The notes below the pieces were generated by a model that worked only from the letters and a program-made list of their open reading frames with translations, was not told the DNA's origin and ran no database searches. Both the position numbers and the translations under genes were made by a program. A DNA stretch of 32,756 nt from Tidjanibacter sp. (GTDB taxonomy: Bacteria > Bacteroidota > Bacteroidia > Bacteroidales > Rikenellaceae): positions 1 to 32,756 of the forward strand of contig JAGBGK010000080.1 in the NCBI GenBank assembly GCA_017936005.1, written 5' to 3'. Shown in pieces: positions 7,040-16,035 of the stretch (position 1 is the stretch's first letter; each line of letters starts with the position of its first letter).

Positions 7040-7747
7040 ATGAGTGGAAGTATTTTTACCTCTTCGATCGGCAAAAAGATGTTTATGAGCATCTCGGGCT
7101 GTGTACTTGTGTTGTTCCTCACATTCCACATGTGTATGAACTTGGCACTTGTAATCTCCAATGATGCCTACAACGCTATTTGCGGATTCCTCGGCGCAAA
7201 CTGGTATGCAGTTGCCGCCACTGTGTTGTTGGCCCTCGTGGTGCTGTTGCACTTCGGTTTGGCCATTGTTTTGACCATCCAGAACCGTAAGGCTCGCGGT
7301 ACTATCCGCTATGCGGTTACCAAACGCGAACCCGGTGTTGAGTGGTCGAGCAAGAACATGCTCGTGTTGGGCTTCGTAGTAATCTTTGGTCTTATTGCCC
7401 ACCTGATGCACTTCTGGCTCAAAATGATGTATGCCGAGTTGCAGGGCGCACACGAGGTTGCACTTGGTGCTGCAATGGTAGCCCCCACCGATGGTGCTGC
7501 TATCGTGAGGTTCTATTTCAGCAAGTGGTACTATGTTGCCCTCTACCTCGTTTGGTTTGCTGCCATCTGGTTGCACCTCACCCACGGTGTGTGGAGCATG
7601 ATGCACTCGATTGGTCTGAACAGCAAAGTGTGGTTCAAACGTATGAAGTGCATCTCGTGGATTGTTGCCACCATCATCGTAGGCGGCTTTGCACTCTGCG
7701 CCATCGCACTCTTCTTGCAGGAGAACTTCGGTATCCTCCAATTCTAA
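7040..7747 (+). CDS. frdC: Fumarate reductase/succinate dehydrogenase cytochrome b subunit
   Basis: 235 residues with five hydrophobic segments, the single-subunit fused anchor seen in Bacteroidetes and epsilonproteobacterial (Wolinella-type) quinol:fumarate reductases. Membrane histidines in the FHMCMN, LHFGLA, AHLMHFW and WLHLTHGVWSMMH segments are placed to bind two b hemes. It anchors FrdAB to the inner membrane and passes electrons from menaquinol to the iron-sulfur subunit. First gene of the frdCAB operon, 26 bp before frdA. In Bacteroides this complex mainly runs as fumarate reductase; the same family can run as succinate dehydrogenase, which sequence alone does not settle. Confidence 0.95.
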   Translation: MSGSIFTSSIGKKMFMSISGCVLVLFLTFHMCMNLALVISNDAYNAICGFLGANWYAVAATVLLALVVLLHFGLAIVLTIQNRKARGTIRYAVTKREPGVEWSSKNMLVLGFVVIFGLIAHLMHFWLKMMYAELQGAHEVALGAAMVAPTDGAAIVRFYFSKWYYVALYLVWFAAIWLHLTHGVWSMMHSIGLNSKVWFKRMKCISWIVATIIVGGFALCAIALFLQENFGILQF

Positions 7748-7773
7748 TCTGAAACAAAAAAACGCATACAGAT

Positions 7774-9720
7774 ATGATTAAACTTGATTCCAAGATTCCA
7801 GCCGGCCCTATCGAGGGTAAATGGACAAAGCATAAAGGCGACATTAAGGTTGTAAGCCCCGCCAACAAACGCAAACTTGACGTTATCGTTATCGGTACCG
7901 GTCTGGGTGGTGGCGCAGCAGCAGCCTCACTCGGCGAGTTGGGCTACAACGTTAAAGTGTTCTGCATCAGCGACTCTCCCCGTAGGGCTCACTCGATTGC
8001 AGCACAGGGTGGTATCAACGCCGCAAAGAACTATCAAAACGATAACGACTCGGTTTACCGCCTCTTCTACGACACCATCAAAGGTGGCGACTACCGTGCA
8101 AGGGAGGCCAACGTGTATCGTTTGGCAGAGGTTTCCAACCTTATTATTGACCAATGCGTAGCACAGGGTGTACCTTTCGCTCGTGAGTATGGTGGCAAGT
8201 TGGCTAACCGTTCGTTCGGTGGCGCACAGGTATCTCGTACCTTCTACGCTCGTGGCCAGACCGGTCAGCAGCTTCTGTTGGGTGCCTACGCTGCCCTCAA
8301 CCGCCAGATTGCAGCAGGTACCGTTAAGAGCTATTCGAGGCACGAGATTTTGGACATCGTATTGGTTGATGGCAAGGCAAGGGGTGTTATTGCCCGTAAC
8401 CTTGTAACCGGTGAGTTGGAGCGCCACGGCGCACACGCAGTAGTTATGGCTACCGGTGGCTATGGAAACGTGTTCTTCCTCTCGACCAACGCTATGAACT
8501 CCAATGGCTCGGTAGCTTGGCAGGCATACAAGAAGGGCGCAGCATTTGCTAACCCCTGCTTCACTCAGATTCACCCCACCTGTATCCCCGTACACGGCAC
8601 ACAGCAGAGCAAACTGACTCTGATGAGTGAGTCGTTGCGTAACGATGGCCGTATCTGGGTTCCCAAACACAAGAGCGATGTTGAGGCTCTGAGGGCAGGT
8701 ATCAAACTTCCTTCGGACATTGCCGAGGAGGATAGGGACTACTACTTGGAGCGTCGCTATCCCGCATTTGGCAACCTTGTACCTCGTGATGTGGCTTCGA
8801 GGGCTGCCAAAGAGCGTTGCGATGCAGGCTACGGTGTGAACGAAACAGGCTTGGCTGTCTATCTCGACTTCAAGACCGCCATCGACCGCCTCGGTATCCA
8901 GACCATCAAGGAGAGGTATGGTAACCTGTTCCAGATGTATGAGAAGATTACCGCTGTGAACCCCTACGAGCAGCCTATGCAGATTTACCCCGCAGTACAC
9001 TACACCATGGGCGGTACTTGGGTTGACTACAACCTGATGACCACCATCCCCGGTTTGTATGCTCTGGGTGAGGCTAACTTCTCCGACCACGGTGCTAACC
9101 GCCTCGGTGCTTCGGCTCTGATGCAGGGCTTGGCCGACGGTTACTTCGTGCTGCCCTACACCATTGGCGATTACCTCTCGCACGAGATTCAGTCGCCCAA
9201 GGTGGACACCAACACTCCCGAGTTCGAGGAGGCAGAGAACGCTATCCGTGAGAAGATTGCCAAACTCTATGCAATCAAGGGTACCCAGACTCCCGACGAG
9301 TTGCACAAGAAACTCGGCTGCGGCATTATGTGGGAGAAGGTTGGTATGGCTCGTACCAAAGAGTCGTTGGAGCAGGCAATCGTTGAGATTCAGGCTCTGA
9401 GGAAGGAGTTTTGGAGCGACCTCAAACTCGCAGGCAAGCCCGACGAACTCAACCCCGAGTTGGAGAAAGCACTCCGCTTGGCCGACTTCTTGGAGTTGGG
9501 CGAGCTGATGGCAAGGGACGCACTCAACCGTAACGAGAGTTGCGGTGGCCACTTCCGTGAGGAGTACCAGACTCCCGAGGGCGAGGCACTGCGCGATGAT
9601 GAGAACTATGCCTACGTTGCCGTATGGGAGTATCAGGGCGAGGACAAGGAGCCTGTGTTGTACAAGGAGCCTCTCACCTTCGAGACCATCCACTTGCAGC
9701 AGCGTAACTACAAGGACTAA
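7774..9720 (+). CDS. frdA: Fumarate reductase/succinate dehydrogenase flavoprotein subunit
   Basis: 648 residues, full length for the Bacteroidetes form. The FAD-binding GTGLGG lies at 41-46. [11 protein letters not shown] carries His73, the residue that binds FAD covalently in this family. The substrate-site IHPTC (His267) and the SESLRNDGR motif follow, and [22 protein letters not shown] belongs to the FAD-binding C-terminal half (quoted only as a landmark). It interconverts fumarate and succinate on the cytoplasmic face. Codon use is strongly biased, as in a highly expressed gene. A 588-codon open frame on the opposite strand is a by-product of that bias. Confidence 0.97.
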   Translation: MIKLDSKIPAGPIEGKWTKHKGDIKVVSPANKRKLDVIVIGTGLGGGAAAASLGELGYNVKVFCISDSPRRAHSIAAQGGINAAKNYQNDNDSVYRLFYDTIKGGDYRAREANVYRLAEVSNLIIDQCVAQGVPFAREYGGKLANRSFGGAQVSRTFYARGQTGQQLLLGAYAALNRQIAAGTVKSYSRHEILDIVLVDGKARGVIARNLVTGELERHGAHAVVMATGGYGNVFFLSTNAMNSNGSVAWQAYKKGAAFANPCFTQIHPTCIPVHGTQQSKLTLMSESLRNDGRIWVPKHKSDVEALRAGIKLPSDIAEEDRDYYLERRYPAFGNLVPRDVASRAAKERCDAGYGVNETGLAVYLDFKTAIDRLGIQTIKERYGNLFQMYEKITAVNPYEQPMQIYPAVHYTMGGTWVDYNLMTTIPGLYALGEANFSDHGANRLGASALMQGLADGYFVLPYTIGDYLSHEIQSPKVDTNTPEFEEAENAIREKIAKLYAIKGTQTPDELHKKLGCGIMWEKVGMARTKESLEQAIVEIQALRKEFWSDLKLAGKPDELNPELEKALRLADFLELGELMARDALNRNESCGGHFREEYQTPEGEALRDDENYAYVAVWEYQGEDKEPVLYKEPLTFETIHLQQRNYKD

Positions 9721-9780
9721 CTCTCCGACTAAACGAGTTGTCTAAAACCATAGAAAACAAAACAAACGAAAGAGAAAACA

Positions 9781-10524
9781 ATGGATTTAACACTTAAAAT
9801 ATGGCGTCAGGCAAATGCCAAAGCCAAAGGAAAATTCGAGACATACGTAGTTAAGGATGTTTCGACCGAGAGTTCGTTCTTGGAGATGCTCGACATCCTC
9901 AACAACCAACTTATCCACGAGGGTATCGACCCCGTAGCTTTCGACCACGACTGTCGTGAGGGTATCTGCGGTGCTTGCTCGTTGAGGATTAACGGCCACG
10001 CACACGGTCCCGAGACCGAGATTACCACCTGCCAGTTGCATATGCGTAACTTCAAGGATGGCGACACCATCGTTATCGAGCCTTGGAGGAGCCGTGCATT
10101 CCCCGTAATCAAAGACCTCGTTGTTGACCGCACCGCCTACGAGAGCATTCTCCAAGCCGGTGGCTTCGTGTCGGTAGGCACAGGCGGTGTACCCGACGCA
10201 AACGCTATTCCTATCGCCAAAGACGATGCAGAGGAGAGTATGGACGCTGCCGCTTGTATCGGTTGCGGTGCTTGCGCTGCCACTTGTAAGAACGGCTCGG
10301 CAATGTTGTTCGTAGCCGCAAGGGTATCGAGCCTCGCCAAACTGCCCCAGGGTCAGGTGGAGGCTGCTCGCAGGGCAAAAGCAATGGTTGCAAAGATGGA
10401 CGAGCTGGGCTTTGGCAACTGTACCAACACCGGTGCTTGCCAGGCAGAGTGCCCCAAAGGCATTACCATCAACCACATTGCTCGCCTCAACAGGGAGTAT
10501 CTTAAAGCTAAGTTCCGTAGCTAA
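9781..10524 (+). CDS. frdB: Fumarate reductase/succinate dehydrogenase iron-sulfur subunit
   Basis: 247 residues. An N-terminal plant-type ferredoxin domain binds [2Fe-2S] (Cys58, Cys63, Cys66, Cys84). A C-terminal domain holds two cysteine clusters, [11 protein letters not shown] (159-169) and [12 protein letters not shown] (214-224), for the [4Fe-4S] and [3Fe-4S] centres. It passes electrons between the cytochrome b hemes and FAD. Third gene of the operon, 60 bp after frdA. A hairpin follows at 10538-10570. Confidence 0.97.
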   Translation: MDLTLKIWRQANAKAKGKFETYVVKDVSTESSFLEMLDILNNQLIHEGIDPVAFDHDCREGICGACSLRINGHAHGPETEITTCQLHMRNFKDGDTIVIEPWRSRAFPVIKDLVVDRTAYESILQAGGFVSVGTGGVPDANAIPIAKDDAEESMDAAACIGCGACAATCKNGSAMLFVAARVSSLAKLPQGQVEAARRAKAMVAKMDELGFGNCTNTGACQAECPKGITINHIARLNREYLKAKFRS

Positions 10525-10537
10525 AAAAGGTAGAGTC

Positions 10538-10570
10538 GGGGGAGGAGGACACAACACGTCAACCTCCCCC
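10538..10570 (+). terminator. Hairpin after frdB
   Basis: GGGGGAGG (10538-10545) pairs with CCTCCCCC (10563-10570), and an inner GAC/GTC pair extends the structure. There is no T-run after it, so it may be a weak or factor-assisted terminator, or a 3'-end stabiliser between frdB and eno. Confidence 0.55.
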
Positions 10571-10620
10571 ACCCTATGAAATACAATAATAAACACAGTT
10601 AGGTTATATTAACACATTAA

Positions 10621-11928
<1,308 letters not shown>

Positions 11929-11949
11929 TTTTCCCACATAAATCATCGC

Positions 11950-11982
11950 AAAAGGCTCGGAGCAAAACTCCGAGCCTTTTTA
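11950..11982. terminator. Intrinsic terminator after eno
   Basis: A perfect 13-bp stem, AAAAGGCTCGGAG (11950-11962) with CTCCGAGCCTTTT (11968-11980), a 5-nt loop CAAAA and a T-run. It lies between convergent eno and the minus-strand orphan gene, and can work in both directions. Confidence 0.93.
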
Positions 11983-11991
11983 AGTTTCAAG

Positions 11992-12501
11992 CTAACGTCC
12001 ATACATATCAAGCGCTATTTCGTACACCTTCAAGGCACTTTCGGCACTATCAATCTGTGTGGCGAACACTTTGACAGCACTCATTAAAATATCTACTTCT
12101 TCTTTGGAAAAATCAGAGAGAAGCATCTGGAAAGAAATAGACACTGTTACAGAACTAACCTTCTCTTTGAGCCCCTCAAACAACTCTGTTTGTGCATTAA
12201 AATTATCTTTCCACGTTTTATATAGGTCGTAACTAAAACTATTATGATAACAACTAATTAGGATTTCTAATGAACCAATTTTAACCTCTTGAATAAAGTT
12301 ACTCAAGGCATTCATTACTTCGGTCACCTCAAATCTACAACTGAGAAAATCAAAGTCTCGTTGCAGTTTATTTTGTTTAGTCATAGCCATACTGTCTACA
12401 ACCACATCGCTTTGTTGTGTTTGCAATGAATCAACCTCTTGTGCGGTTGCATTTACAATACCCATAAACGCAATCAAAATAGTCAACATTAGTTTCTTCA
12501 T
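11992..12501 (-). CDS. Exported protein of unknown function
   Basis: 169 residues, not recognised. It starts with a clear signal peptide (MKKLMLTILIAFMGIVNATAQ region, cleavage after about residue 21) with no lipobox. The mature part is rich in Asp, Glu, Ser and Leu and looks helical, with two Cys (in LSCRF and ISCYH). The base composition is more AT-rich than the frd, eno and moxR genes around it, and codon use is relaxed, which would fit a fast-evolving or acquired gene. The frame is open 19 codons further upstream, but that part runs into the terminator hairpin at 12532-12552, so MKKLML is taken as the start. The stretch upstream encodes a candidate structured RNA that could be its leader. 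Confidence 0.7.
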   Translation of the reverse strand: MKKLMLTILIAFMGIVNATAQEVDSLQTQQSDVVVDSMAMTKQNKLQRDFDFLSCRFEVTEVMNALSNFIQEVKIGSLEILISCYHNSFSYDLYKTWKDNFNAQTELFEGLKEKVSSVTVSISFQMLLSDFSKEEVDILMSAVKVFATQIDSAESALKVYEIALDMYGR

Positions 12502-12524
12502 GGTCTTATAGATTAGGGTTAAAC

Positions 12525-12552
12525 AAAAAAAGCGTGCACTTGTCCTGCACGC
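12525..12552 (-). terminator. Intrinsic terminator of the candidate RNA
   Basis: On the minus strand GCGTGCA (12546-12552) pairs perfectly with TGCACGC (12532-12538) around a 7-nt loop, followed directly by seven Ts (12525-12531). The next start codon is 23 nt further on. Confidence 0.85.
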
Positions 12553-12677
12553 CATCAAGGGCTACCACACCCTTACATCCCCGCAGGTAAGTACACGCAA
12601 AGCGCAACTCACCTAATGAGATGTACAAAAGCCTTTCCAAAATCAAGGTGGTAGTTCGATGGCGATTAGGCTGTATG
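12525..12677 (-). ncRNA. Candidate structured noncoding RNA or cis-regulatory leader, about 150 nt
   Basis: On the minus strand a TATATTTG -7 box (12684-12691) is followed by a sequence with four nested complementary segments: 12658-12663 with 12551-12556 (GCCATC/GATGGC), 12648-12654 with 12562-12568 (CTACCAC/GTGGTAG), 12620-12625 with 12574-12579 (TACATC/GATGTA), and 12608-12614 with 12585-12591 (AGGTGAG/CTTACCT, one G-U). This gives a long rod with a large asymmetric bulge. It ends in a hairpin and seven Ts (12525-12552). It has no good reading frame. The shape recalls 6S RNA; the position, 23 nt before the orphan gene's ATG, would also suit a riboswitch or attenuator. I cannot match it to a known family. 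Confidence 0.6.
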
Positions 12678-12683
12678 TCTGCA

Positions 12684-12691
12684 CAAATATA
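12684..12691 (-). promoter_or_regulatory. Candidate -7 box for the RNA
   Basis: TATATTTG fits TAnnTTTG. No good -33 TTTG is seen at the normal spacing; that area is AT-rich and adjoins 7-bp array C. Confidence 0.5.
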
Positions 12692-12713
12692 ATAATATAT
12701 ATTGAAACTTCGC

Positions 12714-12734
12714 TCAATTTTCAATTTTCAATTT
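12714..12734. repeat. 7-bp tandem array C (TCAATTT), 3 identical units
   Basis: Three exact TCAATTT units (AAATTGA on the minus strand) start at 12714, 12721 and 12728. The array lies just upstream of the -7 box of the candidate RNA. Confidence 0.8.
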
Positions 12735-12797
12735 TCGCAAATGCGAGTAAGATTGCACAAAGGTTGCTTGCTGACTCTGTCGAGAGCGAGCATTTTA

Positions 12798-12816
12798 GAC
12801 AAAACACCGTTTTGTC
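12798..12816. repeat. Perfect short hairpin
   Basis: GACAAAAC (12798-12805) pairs with GTTTTGTC (12809-12816), with a 3-nt loop. It lies in the 441-bp gene-free stretch between the orphan gene and moxR, 12 bp before a second perfect hairpin. Confidence 0.7.
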
Positions 12817-12828
12817 AACTTTCATTTT

Positions 12829-12859
12829 GGACACATTATATGTGTCCCTCTGCTTTTTT
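12829..12859 (+). terminator. Terminator-like hairpin upstream of moxR
   Basis: GGACACAT (12829-12836) pairs with ATGTGTCC (12840-12847), with a 3-nt loop. After CTCTGC comes a run of six Ts (12854-12859). It would stop plus-strand transcripts before the moxR promoter. Confidence 0.6.
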
Positions 12860-12876
12860 ATTCCGCCAAAATGTAT

Positions 12877-12884
12877 TATTTTTG
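12877..12884 (+). promoter_or_regulatory. Candidate -7 box for the moxR-bat operon
   Basis: TATTTTTG matches TAnnTTTG; a T-run (12854-12859) lies where -33 TTTG would be. The moxR ATG at 12943 follows after a leader of about 50 nt. Confidence 0.55.
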
Positions 12885-12942
12885 TGTTTATCTACGTTAT
12901 TGTGTAGAATAGGCACGCAACAACAAAAACAACATACAGACA

Positions 12943-13941
12943 ATGAGCGAATTCGTTAACATCAAAGAACTCAACGAGCGCATCGAAAAAGAGAGCGTCT
13001 TTGTAGATTCGTTGAGTATGGAGGTCGGCAAGGTGATTGTCGGCCAAAAGCACCTGGTTGATTCACTGCTGATTGGCCTCCTTACGGGCGGACACATCCT
13101 CCTCGAAGGCGTTCCCGGTTTGGCAAAAACACTTGCCATCACCACCCTCGCAAAAGCAGTGGATGCCAAGTTCAGCCGCATACAGTTCACCCCCGACCTA
13201 TTGCCCGCCGACCTCGTGGGCACCCTCATCTACTCCCAAAAAAGTGAGGAGTTTACGGTGAAAAAAGGCCCCATCTTCGCCAACTTCGTCTTGGCCGACG
13301 AGATTAACCGCTCGCCCGCAAAGGTGCAGAGCGCACTCTTGGAGGCTATGCAGGAGAGGCAGGTAACCATTGGCGACGAGAGTTTCCGCCTGCCCGACCC
13401 CTTCCTCGTGTTGGCAACCCAGAACCCCATCGAGCAGGAGGGTACCTATCCTCTGCCCGAGGCGCAGGTGGATAGGTTTATGCTCAAAGCCAAAATCTCC
13501 TACCCCAAAAAGCAGGAGGAGAGAGATATTGTACGTCTAAACCTCGCAGGCGCAGGTCTGCCCGAGCCCCACAAGGTGGTAACCCCCGAGGATATCGTCA
13601 GGGCAAGGAGCGTAGTGAGCGACGTATATATGGACGAGAAGATTGAGAAATATATCGTAGACATCATCTTCGCCACCCGTGAGCCACAAGAGTATGGCCT
13701 GGGCAAGTTGGCACCAATGATTTCCTACGGAGCATCGCCCCGTGCAAGTATCGCTCTGGCGAAGGCTTCGAAGGCCTATGCTTTCATCAAACACAGAGGC
13801 TATGTTATCCCCGAAGATGTGAGGGCTATGTGCCACGACGTGTTGCGCCACCGCATCGGCTTGTCGTATGAGGCCGAGGCCGAGAGCGTAACCACCGAGG
13901 ACATCATCACCGACATCCTCAACGCAGTAGAGGTGCCATAG
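12943..13941 (+). CDS. MoxR family AAA+ ATPase
   Basis: 332 residues. Walker A GVPGLAKT (56-63), Walker B FVLADE (115-120) followed by the MoxR-typical INRSPAKVQSALLEAMQE (quoted as a landmark), and a sensor-1 ATQN (158-161). MoxR ATPases act as chaperone-like partners of vWA-domain proteins, and this one begins a six-gene group that includes two vWA proteins and a DUF58 protein. Transcription probably starts at the -7 box at 12877. Confidence 0.96.
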   Translation: MSEFVNIKELNERIEKESVFVDSLSMEVGKVIVGQKHLVDSLLIGLLTGGHILLEGVPGLAKTLAITTLAKAVDAKFSRIQFTPDLLPADLVGTLIYSQKSEEFTVKKGPIFANFVLADEINRSPAKVQSALLEAMQERQVTIGDESFRLPDPFLVLATQNPIEQEGTYPLPEAQVDRFMLKAKISYPKKQEERDIVRLNLAGAGLPEPHKVVTPEDIVRARSVVSDVYMDEKIEKYIVDIIFATREPQEYGLGKLAPMISYGASPRASIALAKASKAYAFIKHRGYVIPEDVRAMCHDVLRHRIGLSYEAEAESVTTEDIITDILNAVEVP

Positions 13942-13980
13942 TCCAAGGACAATTCAAAGTTAAGGTGTAACGCAGCAATC

Positions 13981-14030
13981 ACCCACTCCCTTGCGAGTGT
14001 ATATCGTGAGGTGAGTGCAAGGGGTTGGGT
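13981..14030. repeat. Imperfect inverted repeat between moxR and the DUF58 gene
   Basis: ACCCACTCCCTTGC (13981-13994) and GCAAGGGGTTGGGT (14017-14030) form a 14-bp stem with one mismatch and one G-U pair, and a 22-nt loop. C-rich left arm, G-rich right arm and a trailing GGGG resemble the inverted repeat at 53-91, so the two may be one REP-like family. Confidence 0.6.
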
Positions 14031-14063
14031 GGGGAACAAAAAAACCACGCCGCAGGCGTACCA

Positions 14064-14098
14064 CAATTTTCAATTTTCAACTTTCAATTTTCAATTTG
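14064..14098. repeat. 7-bp tandem array D (CAATTTT type), 5 units
   Basis: Units: CAATTTT, CAATTTT, CAACTTT, CAATTTT, CAATTTG. The last unit ends in TTG, which is the best candidate start codon of the DUF58 gene. The minus strand reads AAAATTG, related to arrays B and C. Confidence 0.85.
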
Positions 14099-14986
14099 AA
14101 AGATACTTCTGACATACTCAAACAAGTCCGCCGGATTGAGATAAAAACCCGAGGACTCTCCAACGATATCTTCGCCGGACACTACCATAGTGCTTTCCGT
14201 GGACGTGGTGTGGCATTCAGCGAGGTGAGGGAGTACCGTGTGGGCGACGACGTGAGGGACATCGATTGGAACGTAACCGCACGCACCCACAAGCCACACA
14301 TCAAGGTCTATGAAGAGGAGCGTGAGTTGACAATGATGTTGGTGGTGGACGTGAGTGGCTCGGGAGAGTTTGGCTCGGCCGACAAGGAGAAGCGTGAGGT
14401 TATGACCGAGATTGCTGCCGTGTTGGCCTTCTCCGCTGCGCAGAACAACGACAAGGTGGGATGCCTGTTATTCAGCGACCGAATAGAAAAGTTTATTCCT
14501 CCCAAGAAAGGGCGCAGCCACATCCTCCAAATCATCCGCACACTGCTCGACTATGAGCCCGAAAGCAAGGCCACCTCTTTGGAGGTGCCGTTGAAATACC
14601 TCACCGGAGCGCTCAAAAAGCGTTGCACCACATTCCTGCTGAGCGACTTCTGCAACGAGGGTGCAACAGCCGAGGAGTGGGCTTCGCTCGAAAAGAGCCT
14701 TAAAATAGCTTCGGGCAAGCACGACATTGTGGCCGTGAGGGTGTTCGACAAGAGGGATGCCGAGTTGCCCGACGTGGGATTGGTTGAGATGGTGGATGCC
14801 GAGAGTGGCCGCAAGGTGTGGGTGGACACCTCCTCTGCCGAGGTACGCAACCACTATGCAAGTGCTTGGAGCGAGGACCGCCAGAGGGTGAACTCGCTGA
14901 TGGACAAAGCAAGGGTGGACCACACCGACATATCCACCGAGGAGGACTATGTTAAACAACTGATTAAACTTTTTGCCCGCCGATGA
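14096..14986 (+). CDS. DUF58 domain protein of the MoxR/Bat cluster
   Basis: 296 residues from the TTG at 14096. The DUF58 signature region GDDVRDIDWNVTART (50-64) is preceded by FAGHYHSAFRGRG and FSEVREY. A degenerate vWA fold follows, with MIDAS-like DVSGS (85-89). DUF58 proteins pair with MoxR ATPases; the biochemical role is unproven. Start choice: there is no ATG. A GTG at 14015 is in frame, but it would translate the hairpin tail and array D. Family members begin a few residues before the VRRIEIKTRGLS segment, which fits the TTG. The stop overlaps the next ATG by 4 bp (ATGA). Confidence 0.9.
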   Translation: MKDTSDILKQVRRIEIKTRGLSNDIFAGHYHSAFRGRGVAFSEVREYRVGDDVRDIDWNVTARTHKPHIKVYEEERELTMMLVVDVSGSGEFGSADKEKREVMTEIAAVLAFSAAQNNDKVGCLLFSDRIEKFIPPKKGRSHILQIIRTLLDYEPESKATSLEVPLKYLTGALKKRCTTFLLSDFCNEGATAEEWASLEKSLKIASGKHDIVAVRVFDKRDAELPDVGLVEMVDAESGRKVWVDTSSAEVRNHYASAWSEDRQRVNSLMDKARVDHTDISTEEDYVKQLIKLFARR

Positions 14987-16035
14987 AGTTTTTAGACAAA
15001 ATAGTGGTGTTGCTGTGTGCACTTGGTGTGTTTGCCATTGTGAACACAGGAGTATATGCGCAAGAGCCTGTGAGGGTTGTGGGCGCGGGCTTCGAGCCGA
15101 GCGAGGTGCTCATTGGCGACCACTTCCACCTCAACATCGACGTGGAGGCCGAGGATGGATGCGAGGTTGCCTTCCCCACCATCACGGAGGAGTTTGCAGG
15201 CGGGCACATCGAACTTTTGGAGGAAATTGCTACCGACACTGTGAGCCACAAGGAGGGTGTGTGGGCCCTGAGGAAGAGTTATAGGCTCACCTCGTTTGAG
15301 CCTGCCGACTATCACCTCGATTCGTTGGGTGTACTCTACTCGGACGGTGTGAAAATTGACACCGCTTGGGTGGGCCACGCTTTGAGGGTAAAGGTGGATA
15401 TTATGCCCGTAGATACGGCCCAAAAGACAATCTACGACATCAAGCAACCCCTCAAAACACCTCTTGTGGTGGAGGAGTTTGCAGGCTACGTCGGCCTCGG
15501 TGTGTTGGCTTTGGCGGTGTTAGCTTCGGCAATCTACCTCATCGTCACCCGCACACGCAAGGCCAAAGGCAAAGTTCAAGAAGAGGAGGCCCCCAAAGAG
15601 GCTCCGCACATTGTGGCTATCCGCAACCTCGAAATACTCTCCCACCAGAAGATGTGGCAGAACGGCAAACACAAGGCCTATTGGTCGAGGCTCTCCGAGA
15701 TTTTGCGCGAGTACCTCGAAGGTCGCTATGGTGTGGGGGCAATGGAGATGACCTCCGACGAGATTATGGCCTCGCTCAAAGAGTTGGAGCTCTCTCCCAA
15801 GCAGGTGAAGGAGTTGAGCGGATTGCTCGCCGAGAGCGACCTTGTGAAGTTCGCCAAGCACACCCCCGATGCCGAGAGCAACGAGGCGGCATACTACACC
15901 ATATACTATTTTGTGGAAGAGACCAAAGAACAATCCGCAGAGGGAACGCCCTCCACACAACCCACGGAGGCTCCGGAGGTAGTTGTGGTGGCCGACATTG
16001 AGGAGAGAAAGGAGGAAGGTGGTTATGAAGAGTAG
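14983..16035 (+). CDS. BatD-like exported, single-pass membrane protein
   Basis: 350 residues. A signal peptide (1-26, ending VYAQ) is followed by a beta-rich domain (about 30-160) resembling the N-terminal domain of BatD/oxygen-tolerance proteins, a transmembrane helix at about 169-188, a basic stop-transfer stretch, then a helical cytoplasmic-type domain (about 205-320) similar to the C-terminal part of DUF4381-like proteins. The tail is acidic. It overlaps DUF58 by 4 bp and batC by 11 bp, so translation is probably coupled. It is shorter than full BatD and may stand in for it; that is an inference. Confidence 0.7.
   Translation: MKFLDKIVVLLCALGVFAIVNTGVYAQEPVRVVGAGFEPSEVLIGDHFHLNIDVEAEDGCEVAFPTITEEFAGGHIELLEEIATDTVSHKEGVWALRKSYRLTSFEPADYHLDSLGVLYSDGVKIDTAWVGHALRVKVDIMPVDTAQKTIYDIKQPLKTPLVVEEFAGYVGLGVLALAVLASAIYLIVTRTRKAKGKVQEEEAPKEAPHIVAIRNLEILSHQKMWQNGKHKAYWSRLSEILREYLEGRYGVGAMEMTSDEIMASLKELELSPKQVKELSGLLAESDLVKFAKHTPDAESNEAAYYTIYYFVEETKEQSAEGTPSTQPTEAPEVVVVADIEERKEEGGYEE

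Noticed and set aside
15366-16001. 211-codon open frame on the plus strand within the BatD-like gene
   Set aside because: An Arg/Gly-rich shadow of the BatD-like gene in another frame, with no domain or start signal.
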